Assembly: GCA_002378605.1 (NCBI GenBank)
Contig: DFSK01000012.1
Span: 1,738-8,241, forward strand
Reading direction: 5' to 3'
Source of the DNA: Alphaproteobacteria bacterium UBA3439
Lineage (GTDB): Bacteria; Pseudomonadota; Alphaproteobacteria; Puniceispirillales; Puniceispirillaceae
DNA: 6,504 bases
The position numbers were made by a program, and so were the translations under genes. The notes beneath the pieces were generated by a model that was not told the DNA's origin, did no database searches, and saw nothing but the letters and a program-made list of their open reading frames with translations. Below, in pieces: positions 1-5,680 of this stretch; positions within the stretch are counted from its first letter, which is position 1; every line of letters begins with the position of its first letter.

Positions 1-801
1 ATAGTCCCGTCCAGCCAATAGTAGAAAGTTACTTCGTCCGTCATTGTCGGTTTGGTATTTTGCCTTTTCCACATGGCGCGGATTATGCCGCGTAAAAACA
101 GTGATTTGCGCATTGGCAAGCGGCGCTCCATCAGCATAGACGCGCACCGGCATGGATTGAAGCGGCGGCCATTGATAGGGGTTAGCCTCGGCAACAAGCT
201 CGATTGCCAAACCAAGATGCCGATCCTGTCCAGTACCCATTTTTTCAGGCCCGCCAACGGCAATTAGGCTTTTGGCATAGCGCTGATAGCGCTCAGTAAT
301 TTTATCAAGTGGTAAGCCACGACCTTGATGCTGGTTAAGCGCATCATCAAAACCTTTTTCGCGCGCAAATTCATCAAATTTTTTGGCATCATTATAGGTC
401 AGGCGAATGGGGGCGGTCTGATGAACAATGATACGAAGCCCGGGCGAACCGGAAGCCATTTTTCCCGCCGGACGATCACCATAGCGGCCAGTAATTTCAT
501 ATCGTTCAGATTGCGATTTTGGCCCAGTTCCCAGCAAGGCGAATGTTTCAATTTGATCGGGAACATAAATTGCCGATGCGCCTAAAAAATCAGTGCCAAT
601 TAAAAGATCTGCGGTTAAGCTTTGGTCTGGGTCGGGCTGAAATGAAGATGGTTCAATCCAAAATTCATGCGCCTGTGATGGCAAAGGTAGGATAAAAACG
701 ACCCAAAAAACCGCCGCCGCCCCTTTTGGTAGATACCCGATTATTCTGACAACCCGTTTCACCGCCGCAATCAAGACCGCCCCAGCAGCATATAAAATCA
801 T
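1..801 (-). CDS. DUF4198 family periplasmic protein, probable nickel/cobalt uptake component (partial, 3' end outside window)
   Basis: Reading the minus strand from the ATG at 801 gives 267 codons without a stop up to the window edge, so the C-terminus is missing. An in-frame TAA lies just upstream (near 822-824). A GAGGG ribosome binding site at 806-810 sits 4 bases before this ATG and supports the start; a GTG at 762 would give a shorter signal peptide but has no clear binding site. Residues about 15-44 form a signal peptide (KRVVR, then a hydrophobic stretch ending PLPSQA), and the mature protein would begin HEFWIEPSSF. Further features typical of DUF4198 are ERYQRYAKSLI (about 170-180) and a later stretch LGLAIELVAEANPY followed by VRVYADGAPLANAQITVF (about 196-236), which resembles the family's Ig-like/carboxypeptidase-regulatory fold. 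Family members are annotated as periplasmic nickel/cobalt transport components. The divergent HupE/UreJ-type neighbour fits that role. Metal specificity is inferred. Confidence 0.85.
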   Translation of the reverse strand, partial: MILYAAGAVLIAAVKRVVRIIGYLPKGAAAVFWVVFILPLPSQAHEFWIEPSSFQPDPDQSLTADLLIGTDFLGASAIYVPDQIETFALLGTGPKSQSERYEITGRYGDRPAGKMASGSPGLRIIVHQTAPIRLTYNDAKKFDEFAREKGFDDALNQHQGRGLPLDKITERYQRYAKSLIAVGGPEKMGTGQDRHLGLAIELVAEANPYQWPPLQSMPVRVYADGAPLANAQITVFTRHNPRHVEKAKYQTDNDGRSNFLLLAGRDY

Positions 802-836
802 CACACCCTCAAAAACACCGTAAAGTTAAGCAAGCT
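802..836. promoter_or_regulatory. compact divergent control region between DUF4198 and HupE/UreJ genes
   Basis: Only 35 bases separate the two start codons (62 if the HupE/UreJ gene starts at its second ATG, 864). Promoters for both genes must therefore lie here or reach into the opposite coding sequence. TATAAAAT at 791-798 resembles a -10 element for the plus-strand gene, but no good -35 box stands at the right distance. I saw no NikR-like palindrome and no room for a cobalamin or NiCo riboswitch. Confidence 0.35.
806..810 (-). promoter_or_regulatory. ribosome binding site of the DUF4198 gene
   Basis: On the minus strand the bases read GAGGG, ending 4 bases before the ATG at 801. This favours 801 over the adjacent in-frame GTG at 804, which would be only 1 base from the site. 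Confidence 0.6.
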
Positions 837-2066
837 ATGTTCCATAAAGACTTCAGACCATTGATGAAAAATTGTAAAGCCCTAACATACCGGTTGGTTC
901 TTGCGGTTTGCTTGTTTGTGATTAGCCCCTTGACCATGTCGGCAATTTCCATGTCGGCGATTGCCCATGAAATCCGGCCTGCCGTTGCTGATCTGTCAAT
1001 GACCAGCGCGCCGCCATCGACAGATGACCAGGCTTTGCTAGGCCGGCTTTCCATCACGATTGACCTGAATGCCGAATTATTTCTTGCCGGTCTAGATGCC
1101 AGCCTCGTACGCGATACCGATGACGCGCCGCAAGGCAAAGATTATGACGCGCTTCGCGCCCTTACCGCCGATCAACTGGCGCAAAAATTCACCGATCAAT
1201 GGCCCGATTTTGAAAAAGCCCTGGACGGCCTTGCCGATAACCGGCCGCTATCTTTCCAGCTTGATGCGATCAAGGTTGAAGATAATCCTGCGGTTACTTT
1301 GCCGCGAAGCAGCAAAATACAGATTTCCGCACCGCTTGAGCCAAGTGATGCCAACGTTCGCTTTGGCTGGAATGCCACACTTGGGCCATTGGTCATTCGC
1401 CAACAAAGCCAAACAGAAAAATTGGAAAATCTCTATACCGCCTATCTTGAGCCGGGTGTGATCAGCGCTCCAATCAAAAGACAAGGCGTCACCGTCCAGC
1501 CGGTTTTAATGACCATGCTGGATTATGCCAAAATTGGGTTTGTTCATATTGTGCCAAAGGGTCTTGATCATATTCTGTTTGTATTGGGGCTATTTTTCTA
1601 TGCAGCAAGATGGCGCCCTCTTCTGGGTCAAGTGACGTTATTCACGTTGGCACATACAACAACCCTCATACTTGCCAGCACCGGCCATATTGTTGTTTCA
1701 CCGAATCTTGTCGAACCGTTAATTGCCGCCTCGATCATTTATGTGGCTTTTGAAAATCTGCGGAGCGAACGGCTTCATGCTGGCCGGCTTTTGGTGATTT
1801 TCGCGTTTGGCCTTCTTCACGGTCTTGGTTTTGCCAGCGTTCTTGGCGATATTGGCCTTGCCGATGGTCAATTCATGGTCAGCCTGATCAGTTTTAATAT
1901 CGGGGTTGAACTTGGCCAGCTTGCCGTTCTTGTTCCCGCCTTTTTACTGTTTGGCGTGGTGGCCGGCAATGCGCTCTGGTATCGACGATTGATTGCCATT
2001 CCGTCATCTTGCCTGATTGGCGCAATTGGCATGTGGATGTTGATAACCCGGGTCTTTGCTAACTAA
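837..2066 (+). CDS. HupE/UreJ family membrane protein, predicted nickel/cobalt permease
   Basis: This 409-residue protein has a signal peptide (hydrophobic LVLAVCLFVISPL at about 20-32) with likely cleavage after A43, leaving a mature start HEIRPAVADL. A periplasmic domain of about 180 residues follows. The C-terminal membrane domain (about 225-409) has roughly six hydrophobic segments and the conserved polar motifs of the HupE/UreJ_2 family: HIVPKGLDHILFVLGL (H237, D244, H245), TLFTLAHTTTL (H273), YVAFENL (E306), FGLLHGLGFAS (H328) and FNIGVELGQ (E358). In the related HupE/UreJ permeases, His and Asp residues in such motifs are needed for Ni/Co transport. The start is uncertain. ATG 837 and ATG 864 both lack a good ribosome binding site, and 864 (MKNCKAL) would give a more usual signal-peptide length. 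A tandem 15-bp repeat lies in the signal-peptide region (934-963). It is divergent from the DUF4198 gene and 43 bases ahead of the next plus-strand gene, possibly the same operon. Confidence 0.88.
   Translation: MFHKDFRPLMKNCKALTYRLVLAVCLFVISPLTMSAISMSAIAHEIRPAVADLSMTSAPPSTDDQALLGRLSITIDLNAELFLAGLDASLVRDTDDAPQGKDYDALRALTADQLAQKFTDQWPDFEKALDGLADNRPLSFQLDAIKVEDNPAVTLPRSSKIQISAPLEPSDANVRFGWNATLGPLVIRQQSQTEKLENLYTAYLEPGVISAPIKRQGVTVQPVLMTMLDYAKIGFVHIVPKGLDHILFVLGLFFYAARWRPLLGQVTLFTLAHTTTLILASTGHIVVSPNLVEPLIAASIIYVAFENLRSERLHAGRLLVIFAFGLLHGLGFASVLGDIGLADGQFMVSLISFNIGVELGQLAVLVPAFLLFGVVAGNALWYRRLIAIPSSCLIGAIGMWMLITRVFAN
934..963 (+). repeat. tandem 15-bp duplication in the HupE/UreJ signal-peptide coding region
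   Basis: Two adjacent copies, 934-948 and 949-963, match at 13 of 15 bases (CCATGTCGGCAATTT and CCATGTCGGCGATTG). The length is a multiple of three, so the reading frame is kept and the protein carries MSAIS followed by MSAIA (residues 34-43). The second copy supplies the presumed signal-peptidase site just before His44. Confidence 0.75.
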
Positions 2067-2098
2067 GCCGAATAGCAAGTTTTGGCCAAATAAGGAAA

Positions 2099-2104
2099 AG
2101 GGGG
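2099..2104 (+). promoter_or_regulatory. ribosome binding site of the SCP2-like gene
   Basis: AGGGGG ends 5 bases before the ATG at 2110, within a purine-rich run that also holds AAGGAA at 2092-2097. It supports 2110 as the start. Confidence 0.6.
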
Positions 2105-2109
2105 CGTAA

Positions 2110-2487
2110 ATGATCGAAGAGATACAAAGACGGGTTAATGCTGATCAGGCGTTGCAGCATCGTGGGCGTTGGGTCAATCTGACCTTTGTTTTTGGCATTG
2201 GTGATGATGACTATCTAATCACCATCTCGGCTGGCAAAATCACCGATATCCGCCAGCGCCATTTGCCAACCGACACAGGTAGTTTTTCCATTCGGGCCAG
2301 TAAAGATAGCTGGGACAAACATTGGCAAGTGACACCCCCACGTGACTATCACGATATTTTTGCGATGCTGCCAAAACAGATCGCCAGAATTGACGGGGAG
2401 TTACTGCCGCTAATGCAGAATTTGCAATATTTTAAAGATATTATTGCCAAGCTGCGCGATGGCAAGGGAGACGAAAATGGCGGTTGA
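2110..2487 (+). CDS. small protein resembling an SCP2 sterol/lipid-binding domain (tentative)
   Basis: This is a 125-residue protein without signal peptide or membrane segment, so probably cytoplasmic. The pattern resembles an SCP2-type fold: strands LTFVFGIGDDDYLITISAG (about 24-42) and KITDIRQRHL, then FSIRASKDSWDKHW (about 59-72), a short helix DIFAMLPKQIA, and a closing IDGELLPLMQNLQYFKDIIA segment (about 93-112) like the 'GD...L' C-terminal helix of SCP2 domains. Such domains bind lipids, acyl-CoAs or other hydrophobic ligands. The assignment rests on pattern only. The stop overlaps the following hydrolase gene by 11 bases in another frame (that gene starts at 2477), so the two are probably translationally coupled and work together. 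Otherwise it should be called a conserved hypothetical protein. Confidence 0.7.
   Translation: MIEEIQRRVNADQALQHRGRWVNLTFVFGIGDDDYLITISAGKITDIRQRHLPTDTGSFSIRASKDSWDKHWQVTPPRDYHDIFAMLPKQIARIDGELLPLMQNLQYFKDIIAKLRDGKGDENGG
2464..2470 (+). promoter_or_regulatory. ribosome binding site deciding the alpha/beta hydrolase start
   Basis: AAGGGAG ends 6 bases before the ATG at 2477. It lies inside the end of the preceding gene. It favours 2477 over the in-frame ATG at 2444, which has no comparable site. Confidence 0.65.
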
Positions 2488-3328
2488 ATTTGAACCTATG
2501 ATAGGTCGGTATTTCATGCTGGAAGTCGGCGGCAAATCCTACCGGATTTATATGGAAGAAGCAGGACGAGGAATCCCACTTTTATGTCTTCATACCGCTG
2601 GATCAGATGCGCGCCAATTCCGGCATATTCTGGCTGATGCGGATATCACCAGCCGATTTCGGGTGATGGCATTTGACCTTCCGTGGCATGGCAAATCAAA
2701 TCCACCAAAAGACTTTCGCAACGAAGATTACAAACTGACTGTTCACGGCTACAAAGCAATAATCAACGCAGTTTGTTCAGCACTGGAGCTTGAGTCACCA
2801 GTTGTAATGGGCTGCTCAATGGGTGGCCGGATTGTTTGCCATCTCGCCCTCGAAAATCCGGCCTATTTTCGGGCGATGATCGCGCTTGAAGGCGCCGACA
2901 AGTTAGAACCATATTACAATCTTGATTGGCTTTACCGGCCGGACGTTCATGGCGGTGATGTGCAGGCTGCCTTTGTGTCATCGCAGGTGGCACCAACCAG
3001 CCCTGATGAATATCGCTGGGAAACCTTGTGGCATTACATGCAAGGTGGGCCGGGCATTTTCAAAGGCGATTTGCATTTCTATTGGCTGGACGGTGATTTT
3101 GATGACCGCTCCCCTCAAATTGATACCGCTGCCTGTCCAATTTATCTGATGTCGGGTGAATATGATTGTTCATGCACGCCGGAGCACACTTTAGCAACGG
3201 CTCAGCGAATAAGAGGTGCAAAAACAACTATTATGGACGGTATGGGCCATTTTCCAATGAGCGAAAATCCGGCTTTGTTTAAAACCTATTTAATACCGGT
3301 TCTTGATGAAATTGCTACGATCACCTGA
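2477..3328 (+). CDS. alpha/beta hydrolase
   Basis: With the start at ATG 2477 the product is 283 residues, usual for single-domain alpha/beta hydrolases; ATG 2444 would add 11 residues inside the previous gene. No signal peptide is seen, so it should act in the cytoplasm. Visible elements in order are LLCLHTAGSDAR (about 35-46, oxyanion-hole loop after strand 3), VMAFDLPWHGKS (63-74), the nucleophile elbow VVMGCSMGGR with Ser114 in G-x-S-x-G, a cap region (about 140-210) rich in aromatic and acidic residues, YLMSGEYDCSCTP with probable acid Asp230, and DGMGHFPMSENP with His258. The full triad is present, so the enzyme should be active. Family members cleave esters, amides, or C-C bonds of meta-cleavage products; the sequence does not decide between these. 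It overlaps the SCP2-like gene and precedes a Liv-type importer, suggesting it acts on an imported compound or its CoA/ester derivative. Confidence 0.9.
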   Translation: MAVEFEPMIGRYFMLEVGGKSYRIYMEEAGRGIPLLCLHTAGSDARQFRHILADADITSRFRVMAFDLPWHGKSNPPKDFRNEDYKLTVHGYKAIINAVCSALELESPVVMGCSMGGRIVCHLALENPAYFRAMIALEGADKLEPYYNLDWLYRPDVHGGDVQAAFVSSQVAPTSPDEYRWETLWHYMQGGPGIFKGDLHFYWLDGDFDDRSPQIDTAACPIYLMSGEYDCSCTPEHTLATAQRIRGAKTTIMDGMGHFPMSENPALFKTYLIPVLDEIATIT

Positions 3329-3390
3329 GACAAGTAAAATCATCACGCGAAAGCAATTATCTGTTCTAAATTAGTTATGCAAAAGCCAGA

Positions 3391-3498
3391 ATGCTCATTG
3401 CGTCCCAACGTGGAATTGGTAATGATGCTGAAACATTGGTTGAGTTTTTAAGAAAGTCAGACATAAGCCGGATCATTTTTGGCCAGTTAATATATTGA
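3391..3498 (+). CDS. possible small ORF (35 aa) upstream of the binding-protein gene, or a gene remnant
   Basis: An ATG at 3391 opens 35 codons ending at TGA 3496-3498. The peptide starts MLIASQRGIGNDAETL and ends SRIIFGQLIY, with protein-like composition. The frame is open back to a TAA at 3367-3369. There is no evident ribosome binding site before the ATG. The final A of the stop is the first base of the AGGGAG ribosome binding site of the next gene, an arrangement that would allow translational coupling. It may be a leader peptide, a decayed gene fragment, or chance. Confidence 0.2.
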   Translation: MLIASQRGIGNDAETLVEFLRKSDISRIIFGQLIY

Positions 3499-3503
3499 GG
3501 GAG
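3498..3503 (+). promoter_or_regulatory. ribosome binding site of the substrate-binding protein gene
   Basis: AGGGAG ends 6 bases before ATG 3510. This selects 3510 over the in-frame TTG at 3495, which lies upstream of the site, and over ATG 3504, which directly abuts it. Confidence 0.75.
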
Positions 3504-3509
3504 ATGATA

Positions 3510-4664
3510 ATGAGAAAACTTGTTACAATTTGTGCTTTAACGGCGGTATTGACAGCAATGCCTGCAATCGCAGATACCGTGAAAATTGGCTACATGACCA
3601 CATTGTCTGGCGGTGCTGGCATTATTGGCAAGCAGATGCAGAATGCAGTCAACCTGGCCATGCAGCACAAGGGCGGCAAGCTTGGCGGTATGGATGCCGA
3701 AATCATCTATGCCGATGATCAACGCAAACCCGATATCGCCAAACAGCTTGCTAACCGTTTGCTGAAAAGCGATCGGGTGGATATTGTCGCCGGCGTTATC
3801 TGGTCTAACCTGCTGATGGCAATTCATAAGCCCGTAACCCGTGCAGGCAACCTACTGATTAGCTCGAATGCGGGTCCGTCACCGATTGCTGGTGATCAAT
3901 GCCATGAGAATTTCTTTTCCATGTCATGGCAGAATGACCAAACGCCAGAGGCCATGGGCAAACATATGCAGGATGCAGGTATCAAATCTGTTTATCTGAT
4001 GGCGCCAAACTATCAAGCGGGAAAAGATATGCTAGCCGGGGTAAAACGCTACTATAAAGGTAATGTTGTTGGCGAAGTTTACACCAAGCTGGGACAGTCT
4101 GATTTCCAAGCTGAGCTGTCGGCATTGCGCGCCGTCAAGCCCGAGACAACTATGATTTTCCAGCCAGGCGGTATGGGCATCAATTTTGTTAAACAATGGA
4201 AACAAGCCGGTATGGATCAGGTGAGCAAGTTATATACCGTCTTTAGTGTTGACGGCGTATCATTGCCAGCGCTGAAAGATTCGGCTCTTGGCATCCTTGG
4301 CACACAAACTTGGTCACCCGATCTTGATAATCCAATCAACAAGAAATTTGTAGCCGATTACAAAGCTCAGTTCGGCGGCTATCCGTCTTTCTATGCGGCA
4401 CAGGCATATGACACGATCTTGGCGATCGATTATGCAATTACAAAATCTGGTAGCAAGGACACCGCTAAAATGCGGGCTGCACTGGCGAGTGGAAATATCC
4501 CAACCACCCGCGGCAATCTCAAAATGAACACAAATCATTTTCCGATCCAGAATATCTATCTGCGTGAAACAGTGAAGGATGCTGACGGTGTTGTCACAAC
4601 CAAGGTAATTGGCACTGTCTTTAACAATCACGCCGACTCATATGCGGTAAATTGTAAATTCTAA
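3510..4664 (+). CDS. Liv-type ABC importer periplasmic substrate-binding protein (Peripla_BP_6)
   Basis: This 384-residue protein has a standard signal peptide (MRKLVTICALTAVLTAMPAIA, cleavage probably after A21). The mature part begins DTVKIGYMTTLSGGAGIIGKQ, the typical opening of type I periplasmic binding proteins of the hydrophobic-amino-acid family. It continues with IIYADDQRKPDIA (about 65-77), VDIVAGVIWSNLLMA (90-104), an ISSNAGPSPIAGDQC-HENFFSMSWQND stretch (about 117-143) and YAAQAYDTILAIDYAI (295-310). The SNAGPS and SWQND stretches resemble the branch that binds aromatic acids and other carboxylates more than classical LivJ. That is from memory of the family, not a search. Two cysteines in the mature protein (C131 and C383, second from the C-terminal K-F) could form a disulfide. 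It captures the substrate in the periplasm and passes it to the two permeases encoded downstream. Confidence 0.92.
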   Translation: MRKLVTICALTAVLTAMPAIADTVKIGYMTTLSGGAGIIGKQMQNAVNLAMQHKGGKLGGMDAEIIYADDQRKPDIAKQLANRLLKSDRVDIVAGVIWSNLLMAIHKPVTRAGNLLISSNAGPSPIAGDQCHENFFSMSWQNDQTPEAMGKHMQDAGIKSVYLMAPNYQAGKDMLAGVKRYYKGNVVGEVYTKLGQSDFQAELSALRAVKPETTMIFQPGGMGINFVKQWKQAGMDQVSKLYTVFSVDGVSLPALKDSALGILGTQTWSPDLDNPINKKFVADYKAQFGGYPSFYAAQAYDTILAIDYAITKSGSKDTAKMRAALASGNIPTTRGNLKMNTNHFPIQNIYLRETVKDADGVVTTKVIGTVFNNHADSYAVNCKF

Positions 4665-4676
4665 ATCCTAAAAAAC

Positions 4677-4705
4677 CAGCCAGCGCCCGTTTATGTTGCT
4701 GGCTG
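4677..4705 (+). terminator. intercistronic stem-loop between binding-protein and permease genes
   Basis: CAGCCAGC at 4677-4684 pairs perfectly with GCTGGCTG at 4698-4705 around a 13-base loop. There is no T-run after it on the plus strand, so it is more likely an mRNA-stabilising or partially attenuating hairpin than a full terminator. Such hairpins after binding-protein genes help keep that protein in excess over the permeases. On the minus strand the stem is followed by TTTTTT, giving a terminator-like form, but no minus-strand gene runs into it. Confidence 0.5.
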
Positions 4706-4755
4706 CCAAAATACTGCCTGCACAACGAAGCAGCTGGCGTGACTGGTTATAGCCT

Positions 4756-5676
4756 ATGACACTGACCCTTATTCTTGAGCAGATTTTCAACGGCCTACAA
4801 GCCGGTGTAACCTTATTTCTGGTTGCTGCCGGTTTGACCCTCATTCTGGGAATTATGGATTTCGTATTTTTGGCGCATGGCGCGCAGGTGATGATCGGTG
4901 CATATGCGGCAGCAGCGATCACCCAAGCCACCGGCAATTTCTTCATCGGGCTTGGGCTGGCAATTCCAATCACATTTGCCAGCGGCTATCTTCTTGAACT
5001 GCTGATCATTCGCCATCTTTACCGACGCGACCATATGGAACAGGTATTGGCAACCTTTGGCCTTATTCTGTTTTTCAATGAAGCCATTCGCGTTGGTTTT
5101 GGGCCCGCCGCACTTTATTCCGACCTGCCGCCAGCTCTGTCAGGCTTTGTTGAGATTCTGCCGGAAACGCCTTATCCTGCCTACCGGCTTGGGGTGATTT
5201 CTATTGGCCTTATTTGCGCTTTGGCGATTCATCTCTTCGTTTCCAAAACGCGCATTGGAGCAATGGTTCGTGCTGGTGCCAACAATCCTGAAATGACCGC
5301 CGCGCTTGGCATCAATATCAAGATTTTATTCCGGCTGATTTTTGCAACAGGGGCGTGTCTTGCCGGTGTTGCTGGCATGATGCTTGGGCCACTAACCTCG
5401 GTTCAGCCGGGCATGGGCGAACCTTTGCTGATATTGTCTTTGGTGGTGATTATCATTGGCGGTATCGGGTCGGTTCGTGGCGCCTTTATCGCCGCGATCA
5501 TCGTTGGGCTTGTCGATACGCTTGGGCGGGTTTTTCTGCCGTCGATTTTGCGGCTGTTTTTCGAACAGGCAACGGCCGATGGCGCGGGGCCTGCGCTGGC
5601 CTCAATGCTTGTCTATATCTTGATGGCAGTGGTGCTGATTTTCCGACCAACCGGCCTGTTTCCGGCAAAAGGATAA
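4756..5676 (+). CDS. livH-like: branched-chain amino acid-type ABC importer permease, LivH family
   Basis: This 306-residue inner-membrane protein has about eight hydrophobic segments. It opens with MTLTLILEQIFNGLQAG and then LFLVAAGLTLILGIMDFVFLAHGA (about 20-43), the hallmark N-terminus of LivH permeases. The cytoplasmic coupling loop TRIGAMVRAGANNPEMTAAL-GIN (about 165-187) is the EAA-like segment that contacts the ATPases. IIIGGIGSVRGA (about 232-243) and the end FRPTGLFPAKG are also typical. It should pair with the LivM-type protein encoded 4 bases downstream to form the transport channel. The start ATG 4756 is chosen because it gives the family's standard N-terminus, although no strong ribosome binding site precedes it. 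The gene follows the binding-protein gene after 91 bases holding a hairpin. The transported substrate is not evident. Confidence 0.93.
   Translation: MTLTLILEQIFNGLQAGVTLFLVAAGLTLILGIMDFVFLAHGAQVMIGAYAAAAITQATGNFFIGLGLAIPITFASGYLLELLIIRHLYRRDHMEQVLATFGLILFFNEAIRVGFGPAALYSDLPPALSGFVEILPETPYPAYRLGVISIGLICALAIHLFVSKTRIGAMVRAGANNPEMTAALGINIKILFRLIFATGACLAGVAGMMLGPLTSVQPGMGEPLLILSLVVIIIGGIGSVRGAFIAAIIVGLVDTLGRVFLPSILRLFFEQATADGAGPALASMLVYILMAVVLIFRPTGLFPAKG
5667..5673 (+). promoter_or_regulatory. ribosome binding site of the LivM-type gene
   Basis: AAAAGGA ends 7 bases before ATG 5681 and lies over the last codons of the LivH-type gene, consistent with coupled translation. Confidence 0.6.
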
Positions 5677-5680
5677 TCAC

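Larger units (their letters stand above)
3329..3509 (+). promoter_or_regulatory. intergenic region ahead of the ABC importer genes, probable promoter region
   Basis: These 181 bases between the hydrolase stop and the binding-protein start are more A+T-rich than the flanking genes. No hairpin followed by a T-run is seen after the hydrolase, so readthrough is possible. The gap is long enough to carry its own promoter. A weak -35/-10 pair (TTGAGT near 3437-3442, then ATAAGC about 17 bases on) is the best I can see. No strong operator palindrome was found. A 35-codon open frame lies within it (3391-3498). Confidence 0.35.

Noticed and set aside
52..585. Plus-strand open frames at 52-267 and 325-585
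   Set aside because: They lie opposite the DUF4198 coding frame, which shows clear family motifs and a signal peptide. Their own translations are basic and low in protein character.
780..870. Cobalamin or NiCo riboswitch, or NikR operator, between the divergent genes
   Set aside because: The gap is too short for a riboswitch and no matching palindrome or conserved box was visible.
809..1138. Minus-strand frame of 109 codons upstream of the DUF4198 gene
   Set aside because: It is antisense to the HupE/UreJ signal peptide and periplasmic domain and has no recognisable motif.
2444..2476. Earlier ATG at 2444 as the hydrolase start
   Set aside because: It would lengthen the overlap with the preceding gene and lacks a ribosome binding site, while ATG 2477 has AAGGGAG 6 bases upstream.
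3495..3509. TTG at 3495 or ATG at 3504 as the binding-protein start
   Set aside because: TTG 3495 is upstream of the AGGGAG site and ATG 3504 directly abuts it. ATG 3510 has proper spacing and gives a normal signal peptide (MRKL...).
4314..4973. Minus-strand frames at 4314-4631 and 4668-4973
   Set aside because: They are antisense to the binding-protein and LivH-type genes, with no domain signal. The minus-strand terminator-like hairpin at 4671-4705 does not follow a convincing gene.
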